Assembly: GCF_029626025.1 (NCBI RefSeq)
Contig: NZ_JARUBF010000001.1
Coordinates: 1,612,001-1,676,000 of the forward strand
Length of the DNA: 64,000 bases
Direction of reading: 5' to 3'
Origin: Solwaraspora sp. WMMD406
GTDB lineage: Bacteria > Actinomycetota > Actinomycetes > Mycobacteriales > Micromonosporaceae
Within the stretch, counting starts at the first letter, position 1. Every line of letters starts with the position of its first letter. Of this stretch, positions 18,296 to 30,195 are shown piece by piece. The position numbers were made by a program, and so were the translations under genes. Below the pieces are notes generated by a model, which searched no databases, had not been told where the DNA came from, and worked only from the letters and a program-made list of their open reading frames with translations.

Positions 18296-19492
18296 TCAGC
18301 CGACCGGAAGGTCAGCCGGCAGGTCAGCCGGCAGCAGCGCGTACTGCAGGTCGTCGAGGCGGATGCCGTCCGGTCCGGGCAGCCGGGCACGCATGAGGCC
18401 CTCGCGGCGAAAGCCGGCCTTCTCCAGCACCCGTTGCGAGCCGAGGTTGTCGGGCAGGGTGCCGGCGATCAGCCGCTCGATCCCGGTGGCGGCGAACACC
18501 CACCGGGCGAGTAACCGGATCGCGCGCACCGGGTAGCCCCGGCGACGCCATTCGGGCAGCATCGAGTAGCCGATCATCGCCTGACCAAGCTCCGGCTCCT
18601 GGTAGTACAGCCCCAGCCGGCCGGTCGCGGTGCCGGTGGCCGCGTCGGCGATCACCAGATCGGCGCGGTCGCCCAGGAGCCACTTGCCCGGGGACAGAGC
18701 GCACCGGGACGCGATCGAGTCCCGGGTCGGGACGACCGCCGGTACGGACGTGGCGACCACGTCCGGCAGCGTCTGCAGCCGGTAGGCGAAGTCGGTGTCG
18801 TCCGCGTCGAGCGGGCGGAGCGCGACGGTGCCGTCGGTCAGCCTGCCGCCCGGCAGATCCGGCAGCGTACGCGGGGTGGGGCCGGGTGGGTCACCGGCCA
18901 GCCTGGCCCACACCAGCAGATCGTCGCGCTCCGGCGGGCGCGTCGGTTCCGGTCGCGCCCCGTCGACGGGCTGTCCGGCGGGCGTCGGCTGTGCCGCCGT
19001 ACCAGCTGGTCGCGACGCCGCTCCGCGCCGGACGCCCTCGGCGCGAAAGCCGGCGGCCAGCGCCACCCGCTGGCTCGCGGCGTTGGCGCCGTCGGTGAGC
19101 AGCTCGACCCGTTCGAAGCCGTTGCCCAGCGCGTACCGGGTGGCGGCGATGGTGGCGGCGGTGGCCGCGCCCCGCCCCCGGGCCCGAGGCACCACCCAGT
19201 AGCCGACCTCGATCTGACCGCGTTCGGGTACCGGTCGGCTGAGTCCGACGCAGCCGAGGAGTTCGTCGGTGGCCGGGTCGGCGATCGCCCACGCGGCCCC
19301 GCCGCCGGCCCAGGCGGAGGTGGAGCCCTCGGTGATCCAGTGCATCGCGTGGATCTCGGTGTAGGGCTGGGGCATTCCCGGTACGAAGCGCCGCGTCAGG
19401 GGATCGTTGCAGCCGTCGGCGACGGCGGGGGCGTCGTCGGGCAGGAACATCCGCAGCCGGACGCCGCCTTCGGTGATCTCGACGGGTTCCAC
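18296..19492 (-). CDS. Tandem GNAT acetyltransferase (two domains in one chain)
   Basis: In this 398-aa protein, residues ~5-160 form one acetyltransferase domain of the RimJ/RimL type (IEVGYWVVPRARGRGAATAA is the acetyl-CoA loop). After a Pro-rich linker of ~50 residues, a second domain spans ~205-390 (IGYSMLPEWRRRGYPVRAIR, then GSQRVLEKAGFRREG). Both retain the R/Q-x-x-G-x-A-type pyrophosphate-binding arginines, so neither is clearly dead. Substrate is unknown; the RimJ-like features suggest a protein N-terminus or an amino group on a small molecule. Confidence 0.85.
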   Translation of the reverse strand: MEPVEITEGGVRLRMFLPDDAPAVADGCNDPLTRRFVPGMPQPYTEIHAMHWITEGSTSAWAGGGAAWAIADPATDELLGCVGLSRPVPERGQIEVGYWVVPRARGRGAATAATIAATRYALGNGFERVELLTDGANAASQRVALAAGFRAEGVRRGAASRPAGTAAQPTPAGQPVDGARPEPTRPPERDDLLVWARLAGDPPGPTPRTLPDLPGGRLTDGTVALRPLDADDTDFAYRLQTLPDVVATSVPAVVPTRDSIASRCALSPGKWLLGDRADLVIADAATGTATGRLGLYYQEPELGQAMIGYSMLPEWRRRGYPVRAIRLLARWVFAATGIERLIAGTLPDNLGSQRVLEKAGFRREGLMRARLPGPDGIRLDDLQYALLPADLPADLPVG

Positions 19493-19665
19493 CGGCCTAT
19501 CCTGACCCAGCTTTCGCGCAGGGCATAACGGTAATCGCCCGGTACCGAGGCCGAGATTATCCTATTTGCCGGTATCCTCGGGGTCCGGAAGCTGGCTGCG
19601 GCTGCCGTTGCGACTATTGATGCGCCTACGATGGTGGGGCACACCGTCTAGGGGAGCGTTGATCC

Positions 19666-22623
<2,958 letters not shown>

Positions 22624-22667
22624 GAGTGCCGCCGGGCCCGTACCGGGCCCGCCGTTGAAATCGGTGA

Positions 22668-22693
22668 GTCCGCCGGGCGTCGGCCCGGCGGAC
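22668..22693. terminator. Perfect 11-bp hairpin between secA and the Rv3235-like gene
   Basis: Arms GTCCGCCGGGC (22668-22678) and GCCCGGCGGAC (22683-22693) pair without mismatch around a 4-base loop. A second palindrome, GGGCCCG-TAC-CGGGCCC, lies just upstream at about 22634-22650. It serves both convergent genes. Confidence 0.85.
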
Positions 22694-22694
22694 T

Positions 22695-23399
22695 TCACAC
22701 CACCTGTACCGCCGTGCCGAGCCAGGCTCCGGCGCGGCGTTCCAGGCGGAACGCGAAGGCCCAACTGTGGCTGGCGGTGCCCAGCACCGCCGCTGTCTCC
22801 ACGACGTCGGTGACCGGTTCGCAGACCCGTAACTGCCGGACCCGGACCAGGTCGGCGGTACGGTCGCGCCCGCTGGTAGACGTCGTTCGTCGTTGGTGGG
22901 GGTTGGGCTGCTGGCCCCGGCTGGGCTGTGGACCCCGGACGGATCGCGGCCCCTGGCCGGGCTGTGGCCCTCGGCCCGGGCGGGCGCTCGACGTGATGGT
23001 CCCCGGTGGTCGGCTGATGCCCCGGGCGCGCTCCACCCCGACGGTCAACTCCGCGCAGATCAGGTGGGCCTCGGCGGGCCGGGAGAGTCGCCGGGCGTGG
23101 CCCACCGGCCGGAATCCGTTGATGATCTCCACACAGGCGGCCAGGAATCGGTGTGCCGCCCGGCGGGCCTCCGGTGACGCGCCGGCCAGCGCGTCGGGCG
23201 GCATGGGCCGACCGGTCGGCGCCGACGGGTCGCGGTGGTGGTCGACCCGGCCGGCCGGCCGGGAGCCGGACAGGTCGAGGACCAGCTGGATCCCGAGGTC
23301 GGTGCCGAACTGAGCGGACTCGTCGGTGAACGGCGGGTCGAGGGGCGGGGCGGCCCGCAGCCGGATCGGTGGCCGTCGGAGCTGGGTCGGGACAGTCAT
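22695..23399 (-). CDS. Rv3235-like protein
   Basis: This is 234 aa from the ATG at 23399, preceded by AGGAGGAGGT. The conserved core is AHRFLAACVEIINGFRPVGHARRLSRP (about residues 80-106) and the C-terminal RVRQLRVCEPVTDVVETAAV ... WAFAFRLERRAGAWL; a Pro/Gln/Arg-rich insert separates the two. The family is actinobacterial, commonly next to secA, and uncharacterised. There are no membrane segments or catalytic motifs. Confidence 0.78.
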   Translation of the reverse strand: MTVPTQLRRPPIRLRAAPPLDPPFTDESAQFGTDLGIQLVLDLSGSRPAGRVDHHRDPSAPTGRPMPPDALAGASPEARRAAHRFLAACVEIINGFRPVGHARRLSRPAEAHLICAELTVGVERARGISRPPGTITSSARPGRGPQPGQGPRSVRGPQPSRGQQPNPHQRRTTSTSGRDRTADLVRVRQLRVCEPVTDVVETAAVLGTASHSWAFAFRLERRAGAWLGTAVQVV

Positions 23400-23564
23400 C
23401 CGTACCTCCTCCTGATGTGCCTCTGGTTTTTGATCTTGCGTTTGCCTTCGTTTGCCTTCGACAGGACTATATGAAGGCAGTGTGACACCCACCGTCAATG
23501 CCTGTGGCTGACGGTCTTCGGACAATCGATGAATCGAGAGCTGCCGGTGGCCCGGCTTCCCGGC

Positions 23565-23792
23565 CTACTCCGGCTCGCGCTCCACCAGCGGGTTGCTCTG
23601 CACCCACTCGGCGGTTTCGGCGTATTTGCGCTGGATGTACTCCTCCAGCTGGGCACGTTCCACCCGCCACTGACCCCGTCCGCCGATCTTGATCGCGGGC
23701 AACTCGCCACTGCGGACCATGTGGTAGACCTGCGAGTCGGATACGTTGAGTTCGGTGGCGACGTCGGACAACTGCAGGAACCTCGGCTCCAC
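23565..23792 (-). CDS. Excisionase-type (MerR-like) helix-turn-helix protein
   Basis: This is a 75-aa protein; the frame is open further upstream, but the GTG at 23792 has GGGAG 6 bases before it and gives the normal length of the BldC-like family. The winged-HTH core is LQLSDVATELNVSDSQVYHMVRSGELPAIKIGGRGQWRV, with a short acidic tail. Such small proteins regulate development or act as architectural DNA-binding factors in actinobacteria. It is divergent from the DUF6912-like gene. Confidence 0.85.
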   Translation of the reverse strand: MEPRFLQLSDVATELNVSDSQVYHMVRSGELPAIKIGGRGQWRVERAQLEEYIQRKYAETAEWVQSNPLVEREPE

Positions 23793-23899
23793 GGTGACTC
23801 CCGGCTCGTCTACGTCGGTCGGTTCAGTGTGCCATCGCGGCCCGAGCGGACCTGCCGGCGGCGTACATTGCATCAGCGACGAACATCGTGGGGGCGAGC

Positions 23900-24400
23900 G
23901 TGCCGAACGACCAGATCCGGGTGTACGTACCGGCCACCCTGCCGGCGGTCGCCGCCCTGCGCGACGCCGGTCAGCTCATCGCAGACACCGCGCACGCCGT
24001 CACCCCCGCGCTGCGCGAGTGGTACGTGGAAGGCGACGAGGAGGAGCTGGAGTACGTCGCCTTCACCCGCGCCGCCCAGGACGCCCTACGCCTGCTCCGG
24101 CAGGACCCCGCCGCGCCCCGTCGTCGCGTCGTCGTCTCCGTCGACCTGGCACCCGAGGCGGTCAAGCGGTCCGTCGGAGAACTCGGCTCCAGCACCGTCC
24201 AACTGGTCGGGCCGATCGCGTTCGACACGGTCGCGGCGGTCCACGTCGACGGCACCGAAGCGCTCGACGACGTGGCCGCCGCGGTGGCCGCGGTGGAAGA
24301 GGCCGTGGCCGGTGACCCGGACGCCCAGTTCATCGTGGACGGGGCCGAGGACCACGAACTGGAGTGGTACGACGTCTCCGAGGTGGAATTGCTGTTCTGA
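23900..24400 (+). CDS. Conserved actinobacterial protein (DUF6912-like)
   Basis: This is 166 aa from the GTG at 23900 (GTG 23888 is an in-frame alternative). It begins with the family sequence [19 protein letters not shown] and ends with an acidic [14 protein letters not shown]. It has no membrane segments. It is regularly next to the small HTH gene in actinobacteria; the function is unknown. Confidence 0.8.
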   Translation: MPNDQIRVYVPATLPAVAALRDAGQLIADTAHAVTPALREWYVEGDEEELEYVAFTRAAQDALRLLRQDPAAPRRRVVVSVDLAPEAVKRSVGELGSSTVQLVGPIAFDTVAAVHVDGTEALDDVAAAVAAVEEAVAGDPDAQFIVDGAEDHELEWYDVSEVELLF

Positions 24401-24458
24401 CTGGCCACACCCGGCATCCCGCCCGGACCGCAACCGGACTCCCGCCGGTCACGACGGC

Positions 24459-26087
24459 TCAGCCCATGTGCGGATACCGGTGATCGGTCGGCGGGACGAA
24501 CGTCTCCTTGATGGTGCGGGGCGAGGTCCACCGCAGCAGGTTGTGCCAGGAACCGGCCTTGTCGTTGGTGCCGCTGGCGCGGGCCCCGCCGAACGGCTGC
24601 TGGCCGACCACCGCACCGGTCGGCTTGTCGTTGACGTAGAAGTTGCCGGCGGCGTAGCGAAGCGCCTCCCCGGCCCGGTCGATAACCCGCCGATCCGTCG
24701 CGAAGACCGATCCGGTCAACGCGTACGGGGCGACCGACTCAGCCTGCGCCAGCACGTCCCAGAACTCCTCGTCGTCGAAGACCCGGACCGCCAGGATCGG
24801 CCCGAAGTACTCGGTGGTGAAGACCTCGTGCCCCGGGTCGGTGCAGAGCACCACGGTCGGCCGGACGAACCAGCCGGTGCTGTCGTCGACCGTACCGCCG
24901 ACCAACACCTGACAGGCCGGGTCGTTCTTGATCCGGTCCAGCGCGGCGGCGTGCCGCGCGAACGCCCGATCGTCGATCACCGCGCCGCCGAAGTTGGCGA
25001 AGTCGGTCACGTCGCCGTAGCGCAGGGAATCGACCGTGGCGACCAACCGGTCGCGCAGCCCGCCCGACCACAACGACTTCGGCAGGTACGCGCGGGACGC
25101 CGCCGAACACTTCTGGCCCTGATACTCGAAGGCGCCCCGGACCAGCGCGGTGTGCAGCGCGTCCGGATCGGCGCTCGGGTGGGCGACGACGAAGTCCTTG
25201 CCGCCGGTCTCGCCGACCAGGCGCGGGTACGACCGGTAGCGGTCGACGTTGTTCCCGACCGTACGCCACAGGTGCTGGAACACCCGGGTGGAGCCGGTGA
25301 AGTGGATGCCGGCCAGGTCCCGGTCGGCGAGCGCCACCTCCGACACCGCCACGCCGTCGCCGGTGACCATGTTGATCACACCAGGAGGCAGCCCCGCCGC
25401 CTCGAACAGCCGCATGGTGAAATACGCCGCGAACTGCTGGGTCGGGGACGGTTTCCACACCACGGTGTTGCCCATCAACGCCGGGGCGGACGGCAGGTTG
25501 CCGGCGATCGCGGTGAAGTTGAACGGGGTGATCGCGTAGACGAAGCCTTCCAGCGGCCGGTGGTCGAACCGGTTCCAGACCCCGGGCGCGGACTCGGGCT
25601 GCTCGGCGAGCACCCGATGGCCGAAGTGCACGTTGAAGCGGAGGAAGTCGATCAGCTCGCAGGCGGCGTCAATTTCCGCCTGGTAGACGGTCTTCGACTG
25701 GCCGAGCATCGTGGCCGCGTTGAGGGTGTCCCGCCAGGGGCCGGCGAGCAGGTCGGCGGCGCGCAGGAAGACCGCGGCCCGCTCGGCGTACGGCAGGTCA
25801 CGCCAGCCGGGCGCCGCCTGCTTGGCCGCCGCGACGGCCGCTTCGGCGTCGGCCGGCTCCGCGTTCGCGGTCACCCCGAGTACGTGCCGGTGTCGGTGTG
25901 GCATGACCACGTCGATCGATGCTCCGGCCGCCCTTCGCTGCCGGCCGCCGATGGTCATCGGCAGCTCGATCCGGGTGGCGGCCAGTTCGTCGAGGCGGCG
26001 ACGCAACGCCGACCGTTCGGCACTGCCGGGGACGTAGTCCCGGATCGGTTCGTTGCGGGGGGTCGGGGTAACGGGCACGGCGTCCAT
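24459..26087 (-). CDS. pruA: L-glutamate gamma-semialdehyde (delta-1-pyrroline-5-carboxylate) dehydrogenase
   Basis: This is 542 aa from the ATG at 26087; CAGGAGCC lies upstream. It oxidises glutamate semialdehyde to glutamate with NAD+, the second step of proline breakdown. Aldehyde dehydrogenase motifs are clear: KPSPTQQFAA (cofactor Lys), HFTGSTRVF, the catalytic glutamate in LVGETGGKDF and the catalytic cysteine in YQGQKCSAASRAYLPK. No proline dehydrogenase gene lies next to it in this window. Confidence 0.96.
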   Translation of the reverse strand: MDAVPVTPTPRNEPIRDYVPGSAERSALRRRLDELAATRIELPMTIGGRQRRAAGASIDVVMPHRHRHVLGVTANAEPADAEAAVAAAKQAAPGWRDLPYAERAAVFLRAADLLAGPWRDTLNAATMLGQSKTVYQAEIDAACELIDFLRFNVHFGHRVLAEQPESAPGVWNRFDHRPLEGFVYAITPFNFTAIAGNLPSAPALMGNTVVWKPSPTQQFAAYFTMRLFEAAGLPPGVINMVTGDGVAVSEVALADRDLAGIHFTGSTRVFQHLWRTVGNNVDRYRSYPRLVGETGGKDFVVAHPSADPDALHTALVRGAFEYQGQKCSAASRAYLPKSLWSGGLRDRLVATVDSLRYGDVTDFANFGGAVIDDRAFARHAAALDRIKNDPACQVLVGGTVDDSTGWFVRPTVVLCTDPGHEVFTTEYFGPILAVRVFDDEEFWDVLAQAESVAPYALTGSVFATDRRVIDRAGEALRYAAGNFYVNDKPTGAVVGQQPFGGARASGTNDKAGSWHNLLRWTSPRTIKETFVPPTDHRYPHMG

Positions 26088-26272
26088 CACAGGCTCCTGG
26101 CGTGATCTCGACAACGTCGGCGAAACCGGACCGGTCGGAGCGCCCGGTAGGGCGGCCACGGCGACCGGGTCCGGCTCCCATCGTCGCACGGCCGGCAGCC
26201 GGACAGGCCGGTCCGCGTACCCTGGTCGGGCGTGCCGGTGGCCGACCGACGCCGTACCGACGCGCACCCTGC

Positions 26273-26334
26273 CCGACCGACGACGAGCCCGACGTGTCCG
26301 ACCGACGACGAGCCCGACGTGTCCGACCGACGAC
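26273..26334 (+). repeat. 2.5 copies of a 25-bp direct repeat before a ribosome site
   Basis: Two perfect 25-bp copies (26273-26297 and 26298-26322) are followed by the first 12 bases of a third copy, which runs directly into AAGGAGG. The array sits in the untranslated leader of the membrane protein at 26350. Confidence 0.9.
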
Positions 26335-26349
26335 AAGGAGGCGACGGCG

Positions 26350-27414
26350 ATGAGCAGCCAGCCTGCCGGCGGTACTCCCGTTGCCAGTCCGCGCCCCGAA
26401 CCTGACACCGAACCCGCCACGGCCAAGCCCGGCGCGGAAGGCGCGGAGGGCACAGCCGGCGCGGAAGGCGCGGAGGGCACGGCCGAGTCGGAAGGCGCGG
26501 CCGAGCCGACCGTACGAGCGGCGTCGCCGGCCGGTTCCGTCGGGGGCGCGATCGTGCTCGCCGTACTCAGCTACGTGTGGTTGGGGCTGTTGGTCTTCTC
26601 GGCGTTGGCCACCCTGGGCGCTCCGGGCGACGGAGTGCTCGGAATCACCGAGACCGCGTACGGCCTGCCAGCGGTGATCTTCGCCGCGTTGATCGCGGGT
26701 GCCGGCCTGGCCCAGGCCGTACGCCGCGCGGCCGACCGCTGGCTCGGCTCGGCACCGGTCGCCCGCTTCGCCGCCATGCTCGGTTGTGGTGCGTCGACCG
26801 GGGCCGGGGCCGCTGCGGTCGTCGTGCTGGGCGACGGCCGGGGCGGGTCAGCGGTCGCGATCCTCGGATGGGTGCTGTTCACCGGAGCCACCGTGGGCGG
26901 CTCGATCGTCGGGGTCCATCGCCGCGCCGGGCTGTTGACCGGGGCGACCGTCGCCGCCGCGCTGACCGTTTCCGTGCTGACCACCGCCCGAGAGTTGCTG
27001 AAGGGGCCGCTGCTGGACCTGTTCGGTGCCGGCGACACTCCGGCTTCGGTGTTGGCCGCGCAGTCCCGCGTCACCTGGATCACTGCCCTGTTGGCCGGTG
27101 TCGCCGCCGGCGTGGTGGCGTTCGGCTACCTGCACGTGGCGCTCCGCCGCGCCCGGCAGACGTTGCTCTGGCCGGCGTATCTGCTCGCCGGTGCGGGCAC
27201 TGGAATCATGCTGCTGGTCAGCGAGTTGGTGACCCGGATCGGCGGCGCGCAGCTGTTGAACCTGGCGCGGTCGTTCAGCGAGAGCGACGACGCCTTCCAG
27301 ACCATGGCGAACGCGGCCCGGATCAACTCCGCGTTGGTGATCCTGTTCGCTGGCGCTTTCACGGCCCTGATCTGCCTCGGTCGGGCCCTTCCCGCCCGGA
27401 CCGCAGCGGACTGA
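26350..27414 (+). CDS. Polytopic membrane protein with acidic repetitive N-terminus
   Basis: This is 354 aa from the ATG at 26350, with AAGGAGG 9 bases upstream. Residues 1-55 are hydrophilic and contain short GAEGAEGTA-type repeats. Eight hydrophobic segments follow (the first at YVWLGLLVFSALATLG, the last at SALVILFAGAFTALICLG). No family is recognised. It is preceded by a 25-bp repeat array and followed by a kinase gene on the same strand. Confidence 0.75.
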   Translation: MSSQPAGGTPVASPRPEPDTEPATAKPGAEGAEGTAGAEGAEGTAESEGAAEPTVRAASPAGSVGGAIVLAVLSYVWLGLLVFSALATLGAPGDGVLGITETAYGLPAVIFAALIAGAGLAQAVRRAADRWLGSAPVARFAAMLGCGASTGAGAAAVVVLGDGRGGSAVAILGWVLFTGATVGGSIVGVHRRAGLLTGATVAAALTVSVLTTARELLKGPLLDLFGAGDTPASVLAAQSRVTWITALLAGVAAGVVAFGYLHVALRRARQTLLWPAYLLAGAGTGIMLLVSELVTRIGGAQLLNLARSFSESDDAFQTMANAARINSALVILFAGAFTALICLGRALPARTAAD

Positions 27415-27541
27415 GCGGTCGGCCGAACCAACCGATCCGTTCATCTGACCGGCTCAGGGCCTTCCCGGCCCGCTCCCGGGTTCGTGCCAGGCCGCTGCCG
27501 GTCGCCGCTGCCGTCGGCTGCCGCCGCCTACCGTCACCGAC

Positions 27542-29398
27542 GTGGGTGGGCAGGACATGCGTAAGCAGCCATTGGCCGGACGGTACCGGCTCGGCACCGA
27601 GATCGCTCGTGGCGCGATCGGGTCGGTCTGGCGTGGCGAGGACCTGAGCGACGGCAGTCAGGTGGCGGTGAAGCTGCTGCGCCCAGAAGCAGCCGAGCAG
27701 TCAGATCTGGTGGCGGGCTTCCACGCCGAGGCGACGATCCTGTCCCGGCTCGACCATCCCAACGTGATCCGACTCCGCGCGCGGGTGACGGCCGGCGATC
27801 GGCAGGCGTTGGTACTCGATCTGATCGAGGGAACGGACCTTCGGCACCGAATCCGGCGGGACGGCCCACTGCCGGCCGCCGTGGCGCTCGACGTCGCCGC
27901 GCAGGTCGCCGACGCGCTGGCCTACCTGCACGACCTGGGGATCGCGCACGGCGACGTCAAACCGGCCAACCTGCTTGTCCCGGCGGACGGCGGCCAGGTG
28001 CGTCTGATCGACTTCGGTGCAGCTCGGACCAGTGCGGACTCCGATCTGCCTCGGCCGACGTTGGCCACGCCGGAGTACGTGGCGCCAGAGGTGGTCGGCG
28101 GCGGGCGACCGGCGGGGCCGGCCGACGTCTACGCCCTGGGCATCGTGCTGTTCGAGTTGCTGTGTGGACGCAGTCCCTACCGTGGCGGGTCAGCCAGCGA
28201 CGTGCTCGCCCGACACGGGCACTGTGTCCCGGTGCCGCCGCCCGGTCTTCCGCCGATGGTGTGGTCGGTGTTCGAGCGTTGTCTGGCGGTGGCCGCCGAT
28301 GATCGGCCCGACGCCCGGTCGTTGGCCGCCCGGCTGCGCGGTCTGGAAGCGGCGTTGGACGGCTTCCCGGCCCTGCCGCCCCTGAGCGCCGACGCGGTGA
28401 CCTGGTGGTCGCGTGGTGGCGTCGGTGGCGCTGCTGGTGCGGGCTCCGGCGCCACAGGCAGCGCGCGGGTCAGCTGGCAACCGTTGCTCGCCCACCCCGT
28501 GTCGCCAGCGGCCGGTGCGGCCGGTGCGGCCGGTCGTCTGGTCACCCTCCCCGCTGTTGGTTCGGCGTCCGGTGTCGATCTCGCGTCTGGTGCCGATCCC
28601 ACGTCCGGCGTCGACTCCGCCGGGCTGGTCGGCCTCGCCGCGTCGCCGGCGACGTTCGGGACTGGACCGTTGCCGGTGTCGACCGTGCCATCGGTGCGAT
28701 CGGGACCGTCGCCATCGGCCGCACCAGCCGCCGCTGTGTCCCGATCTGGATCCGGGGACCCGTCGTCGGCTGCCGCGTCCGAACCGGCCCGGTCCGGATC
28801 GTCGACAGCGGCGTCGATAGCGGCGTCGTCCTTGGCGTCGTCAGCGGCGTCGGCGGAGACACCGCTGAGGGCGGCCGATGGGCGGTCGGGGCCGCGAGTC
28901 GTGCCGCGAGTCGTGCCGCGGAGCGGGCCGCGACAGCGGTCGATGCTGCGGGCCGGCGGTGTGGCCGGCGCGGTCGCCACGCTGGCAGCGGTCGTGACAG
29001 GACTCACGTTGGCCGCCGGGCAGCCACTCGCGCCACCGGCCGGCGGTACGCCGGGCGGACGGCCTGTCGTCGGTGTGCCGCCAGCGGGATCAGCGTCACC
29101 AGCCGATGCGGTGGCGGACGGCTCACGTCCGGCGGGATCGGCACCGGACGGCTCGACGCGGTCCGACCCGGTGCCGGCCACCAGTCTGGAACCATCGCCT
29201 GGTGGTGCCTCTGATCAGGCAAATCATCCGTCCGGTCCAGAAGACTCAGCCGGATCGGCCGGGTCTCCTGTGGCCGTTTTGCCATCGACGAACGCCGAAT
29301 CAGCGCGTGGCCCGGCCCTTCCGGCTCACCCGGACGGCGCTTTGGCGCCGGGGATCGGCGATCCGATCCCTCGGTGGCCGGTGTCGGATGTCGGATAG
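27542..29398 (+). CDS. Membrane-anchored Ser/Thr protein kinase (PknB type)
   Basis: This is 618 aa from the GTG at 27542 (ATG 27557 possible). The kinase domain spans residues ~12-275: catalytic Lys44 (VAVKLLRP), catalytic loop HGDVKPANLL with Asp138 (HGD replaces HRD), DFG intact and APE as VAPEVV. The glycine-rich loop reads IARGAIGSVW, so its first Gly is lost. A single membrane segment lies near residue 480 (VATLAAVVTGLTLAAG), and an extracytoplasmic Pro/Ser/Ala-rich tail carries no recognisable PASTA repeats. It is probably an active envelope-linked sensor kinase; the HGD and loop changes leave some doubt. Confidence 0.9.
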   Translation: MGGQDMRKQPLAGRYRLGTEIARGAIGSVWRGEDLSDGSQVAVKLLRPEAAEQSDLVAGFHAEATILSRLDHPNVIRLRARVTAGDRQALVLDLIEGTDLRHRIRRDGPLPAAVALDVAAQVADALAYLHDLGIAHGDVKPANLLVPADGGQVRLIDFGAARTSADSDLPRPTLATPEYVAPEVVGGGRPAGPADVYALGIVLFELLCGRSPYRGGSASDVLARHGHCVPVPPPGLPPMVWSVFERCLAVAADDRPDARSLAARLRGLEAALDGFPALPPLSADAVTWWSRGGVGGAAGAGSGATGSARVSWQPLLAHPVSPAAGAAGAAGRLVTLPAVGSASGVDLASGADPTSGVDSAGLVGLAASPATFGTGPLPVSTVPSVRSGPSPSAAPAAAVSRSGSGDPSSAAASEPARSGSSTAASIAASSLASSAASAETPLRAADGRSGPRVVPRVVPRSGPRQRSMLRAGGVAGAVATLAAVVTGLTLAAGQPLAPPAGGTPGGRPVVGVPPAGSASPADAVADGSRPAGSAPDGSTRSDPVPATSLEPSPGGASDQANHPSGPEDSAGSAGSPVAVLPSTNAESARGPALPAHPDGALAPGIGDPIPRWPVSDVG

Positions 29399-29554
29399 TA
29401 GGACAGTAGGGACTAGTAGAATGAAGCGGACTTCATGCTTCAAATTTCGGCAATACTCCCGCCAACTCGGGGATTCGCCCTGGTAGCGTGTCGTTTGCGT
29501 TCTTCGTGCCCGGATGGTAAATATTGATGTTCCCCACAAGACTGTCGTCCACAG

Positions 29555-29576
29555 ACAGTGCACTTTAGAACACTGT
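29555..29576. promoter_or_regulatory. Candidate PadR operator (inverted repeat)
   Basis: Perfect 6-bp arms ACAGTG and CACTGT are separated by 10 AT-rich bases, 60 bases before the padR ATG. The surrounding 29400-29580 is distinctly AT-richer than its neighbours. The spacing resembles PadR-family autoregulatory sites (known consensus ATGT-N8-ACAT), although the arms differ. Confidence 0.4.
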
Positions 29577-29635
29577 TGGTCGCGGATCGTGCCAAATCCT
29601 GGACGTACGCGCGACAAAGTGGCAGCGTAGAGGGC

Positions 29636-30151
29636 ATGGCGGATCTACGAATCAATCCCACTGCGGCGGCCCTCCTGGGCCTGCTCCATGAAGGACCCAT
29701 GACAGGCGGCCAACTGATGGCCGCGGCCGAGCGCCGGCTCGGCGCCTACTGGTCGATGACCCGTAGCCAGGTGTACCGGGAACTGCCGGTGCTGGCCGAA
29801 CAAGGACTGGTCCGGCTCGGGAAACCAGGGCCGCGGTCCAGCCAGCCGTACGCGATCACCGCAGCCGGCAAACGGGCCTTTCTCAAGTGGCTGTCCGAGG
29901 CCCCCGGGCGCGACTCGGTGCGCAACCCGATCGCGTTGCGGGTGGCGTTCGGCGAGCACCACACCGGAGACCAGCTCAAGACCGTGTACGCGGAGGCGAG
30001 CGAGCATCACACCGAGGCGCTCGCCGCAGCCCGCGAACAGGCACGCGAAGCGAAGAAGAACGGCGACACCTTCGGGGCGGCCGCTCTGGAGTTCGCCGTC
30101 GCCTACCACAAGGCGGCGCTCTCCTGGCTCAAGACGGCCCCGGTGGGCTGA
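29636..30151 (+). CDS. PadR-family transcriptional regulator
   Basis: This is 171 aa from the ATG at 29636; the frame continues upstream, but this start gives the usual family N-terminus [20 protein letters not shown]. The winged-HTH domain ([38 protein letters not shown]) covers residues ~10-80, and the C-terminal half is a helical Vir-type dimerisation domain. The ligand is unknown. It sits 44 bases upstream of prfB. Confidence 0.92.
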   Translation: MADLRINPTAAALLGLLHEGPMTGGQLMAAAERRLGAYWSMTRSQVYRELPVLAEQGLVRLGKPGPRSSQPYAITAAGKRAFLKWLSEAPGRDSVRNPIALRVAFGEHHTGDQLKTVYAEASEHHTEALAAAREQAREAKKNGDTFGAAALEFAVAYHKAALSWLKTAPVG

Positions 30152-30195
30152 CCGCGAGCCAGGTCGCCGGTGGTCACGACGTATTCTTGTCGGTT

